From NCBI GenBank assembly GCA_028583685.1, contig JAMXIF010001210.1, forward strand, positions 5,502,194 to 5,566,193: a stretch of 64,000 bases of DNA. The letters are read 5' to 3'. The notes under the pieces are model-generated. The model was not told where the DNA came from, searched no databases, and saw only the letters and a program-made list of their open reading frames with translations. Position numbers and translations under genes: made by a program. Positions 23,215 to 34,984 of this stretch are shown in pieces (within the stretch, counting starts at the first letter, position 1; each line of letters opens with the position of its first letter). The stretch comes from Petaurus breviceps papuanus (taxonomy: Eukaryota; Chordata; Mammalia; Diprotodontia; Petauridae).

Positions 23215-23950
23215 TAAAATAAAATAAAATAAAAATTATTAGAAGGCCATTTCAATGATCAGAGATGGGTTGTATCAAAACACTAAAATGAATAATATTT
23301 ACAAAATGAATTACATATTTAAAGCAATACAAAATTAAAGCAACACTGTTATTCACAGAACTAGTTAAAACAATTATGATGTTTATATGAAAAAAAGAAA
23401 TGTTAAAAGGAACACTGAAAAAAAGAAGTTGATTAAGGTAAATTTGTACTCTCAAACTAACACACATTGTGAAATGATCAAAACTATACAGAAATCACAA
23501 AAAATAGAGACATAGATCAATGGACTAGAATAGAGATATTAGACGTAGAAGCAATTATATACATAATATTACTTTTAATAAATTTTATTAGGTAAAAACT
23601 AGGGAGAGAATTCATTCTTTAATAAATGCCCTTGGGTAAACTTATTAGCAGCATAACAGGAAAAATTATAGACTAGCATCTCATATAATATATTACCCTG
23701 AATTTTAATGGTTGATAGACAAACATTTATTTAAAAATCATAAATAGATGAAGGAAAATAGAATAATGCATTTATCTCAAATATGGAAGAGACAACTTTT
23801 GATGTATTAATTAATAAGTAAAATAATTACTATGATTTTAAAAAATCTTATGTAATCAAAATAACAGGTCAGGAAAATAATTATAGAAAACTGGATGACT
23901 AAGTTATACGAGAAACTGTTAAAATACAGGAAGCTACTTTCCAGGCCAAG
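23215..23950 (+). mobile_element. Old LINE-1 ORF2, third segment
   Basis: 'aaagcaatacaaaattaaag', 'gagacatagatcaatggact' and 'gaatagagatattagacgta' continue the L1 order interrupted at 22145. Confidence 0.65.
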
Positions 23951-24084
23951 TAGAAAAATGGTTAAAGAATATGAGTGAATTCTTTGCAAACAAGGAAGAA
24001 GTTTGATTAAGAATCAAATGATTCAATTTAGAACTATTTCAATGTGCCATCTTTTACCTGTGAAACTGACAAAACAATTGTAAC

Positions 24085-24545
24085 AATTTGTGCATCTGTC
24101 CTCTCAGATGTCTGGAATATTGAATTTTCTAAACTTTGCTAATCTGAGGAATGTGAATGCATATCTCAGAGTTCATTTACATTTCTTTCAGTGGTTTTGA
24201 ACAATTTTTGTATAGTTGTTGATAGCTTTCATTTCTTCATTTGAAAACTCTTCCATATCCTTTAACAACTTGTCTATTGAGGAATGTCTCAATGTTTTAG
24301 ATTTGTGTGAGTTCCCTATAGAATCTGTATTAATAAGAAACAATGAAAAATTTTTCTTAGTCTGTCTTCTTTTTAATTTAGCTGTATTAATTATGCTTGT
24401 ACAAAATATTTTAGATTTTATATAATGAATATATATTTTTAAATTTTGTTGTTTATAATGTTTTCTACAACACAATTGGTTATGAAATCTTCTGTTCAGA
24501 GTTATTAGAGTTGTAAACTCCCAGTTCTCCTATTTTATCCTGCAA
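24085..24545 (-). mobile_element. LINE-1 3' portion, reverse
   Basis: 'gttgttgatagctttcattt', 'cttcatttgaaaactcttcc', 'atatcctttaacaacttgtc' and 'tattgaggaatg' are the reverse of the L1 ORF2/3' UTR junction region. Confidence 0.75.
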
Positions 24546-24549
24546 GTTA

Positions 24550-25145
24550 CTGGTGAAAGTCTAAGAGGTTCATTTAGATGCTGTAAACACAAATTTCATA
24601 CTGCTATTAATGATTGCATTGTCCAACTTTCTCATTAGTGATAAGTGTGAAATACAAATGTGCTTACTTCTACCTTAATTTAAGAAGAGCGTTTCACTTA
24701 ATGATGATCTTCAATACCATATGAAAATCAAAGTGTTTAGGGTTCCATCACTTATGTTATTAAAGCTCATTTAATTTTACTTCAACTTAGTTTCTATTTA
24801 TGCAAAAGTGGGGATAATATCTATGTGAGTGAATGAGGGCTGATGAGTTAATTTTAATAAAAAAATCAGTATTTCAAGTATAAGCAATGGTAGAAATGTA
24901 CAGGAGCATTTCATTTTAAAATCATTATGAAAATGATATAATAGTACACAGTAACAAAATCCAGGCTTCCAAATTGGGCGGTTTCAATTTCCATTGCTTC
25001 ATAGAAACGTGAATTTTTTTTATTTCGGGGCTTAAGATATATTTAGATGCTTCTTGATTTCAGTATAGAAAAAAAAGAAAAAGAAACTTGATATTTACTT
25101 GATATCTGCAGCAAAAATACATTCCAAAGAATGTCAGCATTGTGG
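24550..25145. other. Unique intronic sequence
   Basis: AT-rich; no repeat or gene recognised. Confidence 0.35.
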
Positions 25146-25229
25146 AGAATTAAAAACAGAAGAGAGCTGGGAGAGGGATTAGAAGAACACTAGTCCAGCC
25201 TGTACCTGGGAGGGAAACCCTCACACATC

Positions 25230-25630
25230 TGTGACTTAAGTGGATCAGTGGTTGCTGCCAGGAGTGTTATTGGTTAAACATCATACATGGGTGCAGTAAG
25301 GAACAAGAAACTCATCAATATTTTCTCTGGATCAAGAATGATGTGTGGCTAACAGCCACCTCTTCTTAGTTTACATATACTGTTAACCTGGTCACAGATA
25401 CCCCAGCACATCCTGAATGTTTCAATTCACTCCCTTCTGCCGCAGTTACAGTAAAACACAAATAGCTGAAGGGCAAAGGCCCTGCATAATCTTCAGTGGG
25501 TATGACCAGCTTGCTTGCTATCTCTTGCAAGATGTTAACTGCAAAGTGCTCCTGTAAGTAAACCTCCTGATAATAGAGCCTGAATTGATTACCCTGACTT
25601 TGGGTGCCTCTCTGCTCAGAATTCCTGCCT
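25230..25630. mobile_element. Solo LTR fossil related to 20652-21073
   Basis: 'agtggatcagtggttgctgc' and 'atcaagaatgatgtgtggct' parallel the first copy. The right end is not clear. No internal region is recognised. Confidence 0.6.
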
Positions 25631-25639
25631 CACAAGCAG

Positions 25640-26080
25640 CCTGTCCACAACAACATTGCTGAAAATCTTCATCCAGTTTTCCCTTGCCTGAAGCCCATGC
25701 TAGTGAAGGAAGGGGAACTCAGTGAGAATCCTGACCTTTTTTCCAAAGCTTCACAAGCAGGGGTCTCCCCAACACAGCGGAGTACTGAACTGCTTTCTCT
25801 TGATAGCGAGATGCCACCAGAAGATCACTAGCTGCCCACCCATCGTCTTTCACTCTTGCCATGTGACTAGCCTGTCTTCTCCTCCTTTCATGTAACTCTT
25901 TGATATCTTTTATTTCTATTCTTCAGAACTCCTCTTTGGTTATATTACACAGCCTTCTCACACACCCACAAGGCATCTTTTCAGTGCCTTCTATGTTACA
26001 AGCATTTCTATTTTTTTTTTTTGTAAGGGGGAGCACGTGTATTCAATACTTTGCTGCCATGCACAAAAACCTGTAGGATA
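25640..26080. other. Unclassified, probably repeat-derived
   Basis: 'ccttgcctgaagcccatgct' and 'cttctcctcctttcatgtaa' feel repetitive but match no family I can name. A plus-strand frame of 75 codons lies at 25604-25831. A T11 run lies near 26012. Confidence 0.3.
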
Positions 26081-26087
26081 TCATTAT

Positions 26088-26145
26088 TAAAATCAATCAG
26101 ATCACCTACTGTGTGCCAGGTACTGTGCTGAGCACTGGGCTTTTG
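26088..26145 (+). repeat. Family Q repeat, 5' stub
   Basis: 'cacctactgtgtgccaggta' and 'ctgtgctgagcactgggctt'. Confidence 0.6.
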
Positions 26146-26149
26146 CTTT

Positions 26150-26745
26150 CATGAGAAACTGGGGTTTATTAAAGAAGCTTTGCAATTTCCCAAAGGCAAC
26201 ACTGATGCAATGTTGATATTAGAAACATGAACCTTTACTTCTGAGAAAAGTCTACGGTTGTTACAAGAGCTTTCACAAATTTCCTCAAGGCAGTCTGGTC
26301 CAATTTGCTCTTCTGTTCAGCTCTGGGCCCAACTCATGGCCTATCTGTATAACACATACAGATCACATCCAATAATTTCAAAAATTTAATAGGCACAATA
26401 ATTGAACAAGCTTACAATGGGAGAAGAATGGACTTTTTCATGTCTATCTAATCATGTCATAAAAATACAAACATTTTACTGTGGAAACAAACCATTGCTA
26501 TTGTCAGGGCTGTTTTCTTTTATATTGTAAGAGATGAGAGAGGTATTCCTTTAAATATGTAATGTTTTATTAATTATTCTTCTGTTCCCTCTCCTTATAT
26601 TCAGTCTTATCCTTAATGTCTTTCATGTCAACCTCCCTCTTACTCTCTTATAGTCCTTCACCAATCATCTCTATTCTTTCTCACACATTCATTTGCTTAT
26701 CTGACCCTTATTACTTCCTTTGGCTTAGCTATGTTTTCATTGGCA
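26150..26745. other. Unique intronic sequence
   Basis: No repeat or gene recognised. Confidence 0.35.
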
Positions 26746-26751
26746 GTGGTC

Positions 26752-26930
26752 GGAATGATATAATGGAAAAATACTGGTTTTAGGTCTACCTCTGCCACTA
26801 ACTATGTGACTTCTGACAAGTCACTTCACCTCTGGGCTTCAGATTTCCTCATTTGTCTAATAAGGATTTGTCAAATTTGTCAAATGATTACTAAGGTTCT
26901 TTCCACCTATAAAATTTTATTAATACCCAG
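26752..26930 (+). mobile_element. MIR SINE
   Basis: 'ctgccactaactatgtgact', 'tcacttcacctctgggcttc' and 'ttctttccacctataaaatt' follow the MIR consensus. Confidence 0.8.
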
Positions 26931-26964
26931 AAGCCTATATAAATAGGCTATGTAAAACATAGCC

Positions 26965-27060
26965 TCCAATGATATGTGTATGCAATATATGTATATTATA
27001 TATGCATATAATATATGATTTATATATACTATATGCAAATAATAAATGCATATGTGTATC
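26965..27060. repeat. TA/TG-rich low-complexity stretch
   Basis: Irregular 'tatatatgcatataat' units. Confidence 0.85.
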
Positions 27061-27064
27061 TTTC

Positions 27065-27940
27065 TATCTATCCATATCTGTGTGTGTACAAGGATTGTCC
27101 TCTACACATATAGCTCTAACAGAATAAAACTTTCCAGGGTTTTGCTTGTTTTTGCATAGAATAGTATAGTATAAAGGGAAATATATTAATAGATATTACC
27201 TAAGAAAGACAAAGTGGCTATCTTGATTTAAGAAAAAAAAAACAATTCTATAATCAAACACCCAAGTTAATAGGGCCATTAATTTAGTAACCTTGATGTA
27301 AAATTGCTGTCACTAGTCACTGTTTATGTAAGGGCAGAAAAATCAATGAAAATATCTTAAGACTTGCAACAATAACATTAGATGATGCAGATCACTGGCA
27401 ACTCTGTGCAAAGCTTGCTCATAGTGCCAGCAAATATGTGTTCATGCTTGTCCAAATGGATGCCCATCATAGGAGCCCTCCCTGTGCTTTCTTGACATTG
27501 TAAACCAGCTATTAAAAGAAAAATCAGGTTATGAATAAGTTACTGCACACTCACCATACAATTATTCCATCTTCTCCCCATCCTTACATTTCCACAATAA
27601 TATTTCTCTTTTCAGAGAAATGAGATATGAAATAAGATATAAATAATTAATGACCATGATATGGCCTGCAATGTTCTTTATACATCATACACCGAGAGTA
27701 CTGCTTAACTAAGGAATATTCTTTTTTATTTATTTATTTTAAATTAATTTGTTTCCTTTTAGTTTACTAAGGAGTATTCTTAGATGAGAATCATATAGTG
27801 CCATGCGAATCATGAACATTTCCCCACCCATCTAACCAAGCTTCTAACCTAAACTTTGTAGACTCTGTTCTTTTTCCTTTTTTAAAAAAAATTGAGGTTA
27901 CAACAATGTTATTATTATTGATAAAAATTCTGCAAACAAT
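27065..27940. other. Unique intronic sequence
   Basis: No repeat or gene recognised; low-complexity 'tttatttatttatttt' near 27727. Confidence 0.35.
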
Positions 27941-27944
27941 GATT

Positions 27945-28187
27945 TTAAAATATATGTAGCACTTAGTATGTTCTGGACACTGTGCTAAATACATTACAAT
28001 ATTTTTCATTTGTCCTTCATAAAACTATGGGAGATAGATGATATTGTTATCCCATTTTACAGATGAGGAAATTGAAGCTAACAAGGGTTAAGTGACATTC
28101 CCAGGGTCACACAGGTAGTAAGTACCTGATGCTAGATTGTAATTTAGGTCTTCCTGATTCCAGATCCACTGAATATCTAGCTGCCCA
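27945..28187 (-). mobile_element. MAR1/THER-type SINE
   Basis: 'gacactgtgctaaatacatt', 'cattttacagatgaggaaat', 'gacattcccagggtcacaca' and 'ggtcttcctgattccagatc'. Near full length. Confidence 0.85.
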
Positions 28188-28494
28188 AGTAAATATAAGC
28201 TATCATTAAGCAAAAATAAATAAATAATGAGATTATTAATCTCTAATAATGTTTAATAATATAGAATTATACCTCTCCTCATTATCCTGGTTAAGATTAT
28301 AGAATATATGCTGTGGGTTGCCAGGTTTAGCTCCATTACAGACACCAAATTAAGCTTCCAGTTTCATCAGTAGTACCAAGCATCATAATTAACATAAAAT
28401 GATGTGATAAATCCATTTTTAGGGACAATTTGAATAGTGACAATCCATCAGCCTGGAAGCTGCAATGGGTCAAGCATGCTCTCAGGAAATTTTG

Positions 28495-28578
28495 TTTGTA
28501 TTTGCATTCCCAGGGCCAAACCCGTGACTGGCACAGAATAGGTGCTGCATGAATACTCAATGATTGACTGACTGATAA
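28495..28578 (+). mobile_element. L2 LINE 3' end
   Basis: 'gactggcacagaataggtgc' and 'ttgactgactg' are the usual L2 terminus. Confidence 0.65.
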
Positions 28579-28579
28579 A

Positions 28580-29385
28580 CTAAAAATAAGACGGGCCAAA
28601 CAAGCATCATCAATATTAGCTGAAATGAAAATTAAAGCACTTGTTGACATTCATTAAATCTGCTTTGAAGAGTCTTTCTTTTACTTATTATGGGCCATCA
28701 GGGAGAAAGGGATAGGCTTTATTTAGGATGGTCAAACTGGACAGAACTGGGGGCAATAGAGAGACATTGTGAAAAAGCAAATTTCCACTTGATTTAAAAT
28801 TTAAAAAAATGCTAACAATTAGACCTGTGGAAAGGAGGAATGTCAGACTGCTTCTGGAGGTTGTGTGCCACTTCCCCCAATCTTACTCTTTTTTCCCCTG
28901 CCCACCATCCCCAAAGAGGACTTCAACAGATTCCAGATGAGGCATTATCAGGTGTGCAGCAGTGCAGAAATGTGTTCTACTATGGGTTGAAATAGATGCC
29001 CACTGAGACCCCTCTGGCATTCTGGGATTTTGTGACCACTTCAACTGAAGAGGCCATAAAGCTGGATACAGCACTTCTCAAAGACTATCTATCACATTGT
29101 AGAAGGATTATAACCTTTGTACCCACGGGAGTACTCACGCTCCAGAAGTCGGGGATTCCTGAAGCCTTGAGGCTAAAGGCTGTATTTATGAACTTCTTTG
29201 TACGGCAAGAATAACTAAAATGTATGTAACTAACAGAACATCAAACTCATCGACAACATCATTTTTATACTATAACTTTTAAACGAGAATTAATCGACAA
29301 AAAATTGATTTTTTTAAAGAAAGCAACACAATGGAATAGTGTCCATCTATTCAGTCTTAGGAATTTTTGAAAGTTTTAAGTAATT
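28580..29385. other. Unclassified, moderately GC-rich centre
   Basis: The stretch 28850-29215 is richer in GC than its flanks and holds a 72-codon plus frame (28996-29214) with no recognised family. An old LTR or a noncoding element are both possible. Confidence 0.3.
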
Positions 29386-29390
29386 CTATT

Positions 29391-29558
29391 ATTATTATTT
29401 TTTTTTTTGGAGAGGGGAAGGCAAAGCAATTGGAATTATGTGGCTTCTCTAAGGTCAAAAAACTAGTAACCGTGTCAAGCATCTAAGGCCTAATATGAAG
29501 TCGGGTCCTCCTGATTTCTGGGCCAGTGTTCTATTCAGTGTGCCACCTAGCTGTCCCA
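29391..29558 (-). mobile_element. Marsupial tRNA-derived SINE with target-site duplication
   Basis: Reverse copy ending 'cacctagctgtccca'. 'aattctatt' flanks it (29382-29390 and 29559-29567). Confidence 0.9.
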
Positions 29559-29569
29559 ATTCTATTCTT

Positions 29570-30270
29570 TCTTCAAATGATGATTATTATTTTAGTTTAT
29601 TATTCTTTTGGTATTCAAGAAGCTCTTTCTGGCTTTTGTCCTAAAGCTAAATATCATGTTAAATAAAATATGGACAGTCACTCACATATCAGACATCTTA
29701 ATTTTGGCATAACAACAGATTTAAGCAAGTGCTACGTAAGCTTTCTTAAGCATCTGATTATGGGTCACATCATTAATTTACAAGGAAATATGAATAAACG
29801 CCAAATCGGATGACTGAAATGTACTAATCAAAGCTGTTTTCAAGTAGTAGTTAGTATAAGGTGCCCCTCCTACTCTTATTTGCCTCAACTTTATTCTTGA
29901 AAGACAAACTTTGACCTGTCCATTTTAATCCTATGTGATGCCACATCTATTAGAGGTAGGGTGGTCTTACTTGCCACCTCCCCCCCCATCAATCAAATAA
30001 AAATCAATAAAAACAGAAGGAATTTTTCTATAACCTCATCATCATGTGTGGACAAACCACTAATCAATCTGAAAAGACAATAAAACTTGGGGCCATTGGA
30101 TGAAAAACCCACATTAGAAGCACAATTTGATTGGCCAAGCAGATAAAGTCACACATTATGGGCTAGGTATAAAAATGGCAAGTAAGTATAATAGTGAGGC
30201 AGTCAAGTAAGTTGGAGCAAAGCCACTGAGAGGGAACCATGCTGGCTAATTTGGAGAGGAAAGGGGAATA
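29570..30270. other. Unclassified, with CCAAT- and TATA-like motifs
   Basis: 'gattggcc' at 30129-30136 and 'tataaaaatgg' at 30168-30178 lie at promoter-like spacing on the plus strand. No gene follows. Could be part of an old LTR or chance. Confidence 0.3.
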
Positions 30271-30274
30271 AGCA

Positions 30275-30488
30275 TTTTTTTTTAAAAGCACCTTCTAAGT
30301 TCCAGGCACTGAATAAGCATTTTAGAAATATTAGATCCTCATAACTCTGAGAGGAAGGCAATATCATTACCCTCATTTTATATTTGAAGAAATTGAGACA
30401 GACAGAATCACACAGCTAATAAGTTTCTGAGGCAAGATTTGAACTTGGATCTTTCTGATTCTAGGTCTAGTACTCTATCTACCTAACT
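30275..30488 (-). mobile_element. MAR1/THER-type SINE
   Basis: 'gttccaggcactgaataagc', 'ttagatcctcataactctga', 'cacacagctaataagtttct' and 'actctatctacctaacttc'. Confidence 0.8.
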
Positions 30489-30489
30489 T

Positions 30490-31320
30490 CAGTGGGGAAA
30501 AAAGATTTTCTCTCTCTCCCTCTCTCTCCCTGTCTCTGTTGTACCATTGAATATATTTTTAGAGAAACTAGACAAGTAAGAAACACTATTCTCATTGGGA
30601 TTAGAAATGGCAAACAGAAGGTCTCTAGAGAAAGGGAGAGCCTACACCTCTCTTTTTTCACTTCATGTTTGGGAGGTGGCAAGTCGCAGGACTCACATCC
30701 TGAAGGGACTAAATGTGGAAGGAGGCTTTCCTTTCTCCCACCAAGATATTATTTATTTGTGAACAAATGATGCCTCAGTTTCTTTTGTGTTTCTGCTCTC
30801 CCAATCTTAGACATTCCATTCCAAGCAGACACGAGTACTTAGGTGAGCTGATCAGGAGATCCAGAGGCCTTGTTGGGCCTATGTCATGAGGATGCTACAA
30901 ATAGTAAAAGTACAGCCAGGCCCAGGAGCACAGAGTACCTTGTGAGAAGGTAGCCCTTTGCCACATACCTTCATCTGTTTGTGGCTCATTACCACTTGCA
31001 ATTACCAGCTTGCTCTTCTCATGAACTTTACGTATTCAGGGGGTGGGATGATGAATAAGCCCCCAGTTTGGGGGGAATGTTTGTACTTCTCTTTTACCAT
31101 CCCACCTTAGTGAAGACTTTTCATAAAAGTTAAATGAGCCTGGCTGGGAAATCATTAGTGAGGAGCCGAGTGACGGGGATCATAAACTATGGCATTGGAA
31201 ACCCCAGCTCCTCAGGGTTATAGCCCTAATTCAGAGTGGCAGCAATCACCATCTTGGCGATTTGGCCCACTAATATGAGTGTGAGTTAGAGGAGTAGCCC
31301 CAGAGTAGACCTCTAAGCAT
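30490..31320. other. Unclassified, includes a YY1-like site
   Basis: No repeat recognised. 30510-30535 is CT-rich. 31140-31300 is more GC-rich than the surrounding intron and holds 'caccatcttggcg' at 31247-31259, a good YY1-type motif. Confidence 0.3.
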
Positions 31321-31321
31321 A

Positions 31322-31570
31322 GCTTTTTGTCATTCAGCAACGTCTGACTCTCCATGATCCCATTTCGGGATTTTCTTGGTGGAGATACAGGAGTGGTTTG
31401 TCATTTACTTTTCCAGCTTATTTTGCAGATGAGGAAACTGAGGAAAACAGGATAATGACTTGCTCAAGGTCATTCAACTAGTAAGAGCCTGAGGCCCGAT
31501 TCGCACTCAGGAAGATGAGGTTATCCTGATTCTAAGCACAGTGCTCTATCCACTGTTCCATCTAGCAGTG
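31322..31570 (-). mobile_element. MAR1-type SINE
   Basis: 'caacgtctgactctccatga', 'tcccatttcgggattttctt', 'ttttgcagatgaggaaactg' and 'tgctctatccactgttccat'. Confidence 0.9.
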
Positions 31571-31574
31571 TGCT

Positions 31575-32620
31575 AAAACAAAAATAAAATAACCAAATAT
31601 GAATAACAAATTAAGGTGGGATACTATTTGTCAAGCAGAGCTATACAAAGAAAACAAGAAGTGATTTTAAAGAAAATTTTCTGCTGAGGTAAAACCAGAG
31701 AAAATTCACTTTTGTTTAATGTTTTGCCTTGATATGGCGATTATCTACCCACAGGAAAGCATTACTCCTGTTGAAAAGCTGTTATGTTCATTAATATTAT
31801 GCTTTATTATCGGATTGTTTTATTTGGTATGTTTTCATAAAATATTTTTAAAAGAAATTAACTTGCTTAGCTACATTGATAAAATTAAATGAATAATTAA
31901 TTGCTAAAAGAACCAAGAAGTCCACCTTGTCCCTAAGGGCATATTCAAGTTATTTTTTCTCAAAATAATGAACTACACTCAATTGTACTGAATATTATAA
32001 GTAGTAATATTTCAGTTAGAGCAAAAAGGTTTTTATATTACTAATCAAACATTTAAATATTATTTATTCCATCCTCTTAATATTTATATTTTAATATTAA
32101 TGTCACATAAATATGTACATGTTTTATAATGTAAATCTTGTATTGGTACAGTAGAGCATATATATATAATTTATAGATGAAATATAAATATATCAAAGTT
32201 GCATGCTTAAAATGTTTTACTGACAGGCATTTACCATGACAACAGTCTAAAGATCATTGGTTTAATGAGGCTGAGTTTACAGTACTGCAGATATTACTAT
32301 CTTTACTCATGGTTTATGTTAGTGTCCTGGAGAGAAATATAAAGAATATGATAGCCAGGTCTTGCTAATATGGTGAAAAAAATAGATAAAGCAACAGTTT
32401 GAAAATGGGAAGGGAAGAAAAGGAGCAAAAGATGATTTATATTTTGTCTCTTAAATATAATTGATAAGTTAGTGAACTAATAGAAACGCTAAAGTGAAAC
32501 TTTCTCTCAAAAGAAGTAGTAAAATTATTGGAAATTTCAGAGGGTTAAAGGGGATATTCTAGTTATCAGAGGGAAATGTACTATGTATTGTTATTTGTTA
32601 TTGTAAATAACAATATTACT
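31575..32620. other. Unique AT-rich intronic sequence
   Basis: No repeat or gene recognised. Confidence 0.35.
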
Positions 32621-32624
32621 GATG

Positions 32625-32758
32625 TCTGTGTTATTTCATCTATTAGATTATAAATTCCTTCAGAGAAGGGTCTTTGTAATCCATCCTTTATCTCTTGCAC
32701 CTAGTACTTGTGTGTAGTTAACTGGCAATGAATATATATTCACTGAATTAAATTGAAT
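32625..32758 (+). mobile_element. L2 LINE 3' end
   Basis: 'attagattataaattccttc' and 'gaatatatattcactgaatt', the usual L2 tail, diverged. Confidence 0.55.
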
Positions 32759-32769
32759 TACTATATACA

Positions 32770-32982
32770 AAATGTAGTTAAAGATATATTTACATGTACA
32801 TATGTGTGAGAATATATATATACATAAACATTCATATATACATAAACATCCATATACACATATACATCTATCTATATATACATAAATACATAATCTACAT
32901 CTCTACCTATCTTTCTATCTTTCTGTCTGTCTATCTATCTATCTACCTGTCTGTCTGTCTATCTATTTATCTATCTATCCAA
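32770..32982. repeat. TA/CA-rich tract and (ATCT)n microsatellite
   Basis: An irregular 'catatatacataaacatc' tract to about 32900, then 'tctatctatctatctacctg' units to 32981. Confidence 0.95.
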
Positions 32983-32984
32983 AA

Positions 32985-34490
32985 TTAGCCATGAATAATA
33001 TGGAGATATAATACATGTATTTATCCTACACTGTTATCTCACAGTCCTATCTCTCATGCCATCAAAATCTCTTAGAGATTCACAAGATCTCCTTCTTACT
33101 CAGCATTTGGTATCTGAGGTCAATTCCAGGGATCAACAGAATTCATCAGAAGGAATAATCAAGTAGAAGAGGACCAGAACAATGAGGACTAAACAGGTTA
33201 AGCTTACTGGCTTCTACAAGTCTTGTTCTATCTCACAATGGGTTATTCTAAGATTTCATTTTCAGAGGAAAAATAATACAAACCAGGAAAGTCACTGCAT
33301 GATAGAAAAACATTTCTAGAACTGGTCCAGAAAGCAGAGCATAGGAACAAGGTATGAATTGCTTTATTCCTGCTTCAGAACAAAAGACAAAAGTCAGGTA
33401 ACTGGGGAATGTGCCAGGCTACCCTTGAAACACTGTGGTTACAGGGACGTTCCTCATTCAATTCTGTTTTCACTATATAATGAACAATTTAACACAAGTA
33501 CCTCGCAATTTTCACTGTTCCTGTTTAAATAGCCAATTATCTCACTCTATATAGCTCTAATGGTCTTTAGAATCACTGATATCTATTGGTGAGTTTTTCT
33601 GTATTGGTTTTGGAAGGGCAAACTAAGAGAGCCCACATTACATTTACTGCTTTTTATTTGATTGAAAAAAAGAAACCACCCTCCTTTCCTTTTAATTTTA
33701 ATGAAAGAATTATTGCTGTTTCGTAACCTCAAAGAGGAAACCCTACATGTAACTCCATAAAACACGGCAATTTTGTATGTTTCTAAATTCTGCAAGCTGT
33801 TTTACAGCCCCTACTGTAATTACAAAGATTTATATTTTTTTCCTTATCCTCTACAAAATTCAGAGCTGATCTGACCAGCTGACTTATGAGATCTGACTTA
33901 TGTTTCTCCATATTCATTATCTTTGATAATAAACTATTGGAATAGGTTAATGATGTAAGAGTAGGATGTGATTAACAATGTGAAAGGAGGACTTAAAACC
34001 AATTTATAGGAAAACAATCCACTGTATAATTTTCACATTTCCCTTTAAAAATTTAGGATTTCTCTGAAAACTAACTGATCCCAGAGATGTGCAAAAATGG
34101 ATTGTCCTATATATTACTTATAGGCTAAGTCATTCACTTTCTTTTTTAGATCAGCTTTTAGCATAATTTTATAAACCCATTATTTGCAAAGGAAATAAAA
34201 TTAGAAAACATTGTTATTAAACATTTCAGTCAACTACTGTTTCACTTCTATTTTTTGCCAAAACATGTCCCCCATTGCTACCAGAATCTATAGTCCATGA
34301 GTTGTTTTTTTAAATTCCTCTCTGATTAAAACATAGATGATAATTTGGCACTTTTGATTAGAGCTTTACCCTCTTTTCTTTTTATTGTGAATTAACAGTC
34401 AATTTTAGATCTGTTGTCAGGAGAAAAAAAATCTTCGGAGTAATTAGAGCTATCCAGAAGTAGAATTGTCTGCCACAAGAGAACATGTTT
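32985..34490. other. Unique intronic sequence
   Basis: About 1.5 kb without a recognised repeat or coding frame. Confidence 0.4.
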
Positions 34491-34494
34491 AAAT

Positions 34495-34885
34495 GCAGAA
34501 TTATTTGTATCCAACCTTCACTGAGCTCTTCAGGCACAGAGGCTGTATGACTACTTGTCAAGTATATTATACCGGGGACTCCTTTTGGGTATGAGTTGGA
34601 CTAGATGAGGGCTAAGACTCTTTCCAATTCTGAACCACCCTGGGTTGTGATGAGTGAGCTTTTGCCCCACCTTTCTCAGAATCAGGACTCCCTTTGGCTT
34701 CTTAGCCACCATTTCCAAGCCTTGTGGCTGCCCTTATCCCTCCCTCCCTTTTCATCTCCCCTTTTATGTTCCTCTTTCCCCACTGCCCTGTGAGAGCAGA
34801 GATTGTCTTGTTTTCTTGTGTTTATGACCTGGCTGCTTGGTCGTGCCTGGCACATAGTAAGTGCTTAATAATGGCTGTATACGAT
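34495..34885 (+). mobile_element. MIR/CR1-like piece then L2-type 3' end
   Basis: 'gagttggactagatgagggc' looks like a MIR or CR1 3' end; 'gagagcagagattgtcttgt' and 'cgtgcctggcacatagtaag' (34793-34862) are an L2-type tail. Confidence 0.5.
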
Positions 34886-34984
34886 CATTTAGATTCTGTG
34901 GTGGTTTCTTATAAATACTAAGTTTGTCATAAAATATTTAGAGTGTATTTAGAGTGTAGCATTCTTGTTTTCTGATAGCACCAT

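Noticed and set aside
28996-29214. 72-codon plus-strand frame in a GC-richer patch
   Set aside because: No family recognised and no splice signals; kept only as an unclassified stretch.
32898-32982. Regular spaced repeat that could suggest an array
   Set aside because: It is a simple (ATCT)n microsatellite; no unique spacers, so not CRISPR-like.
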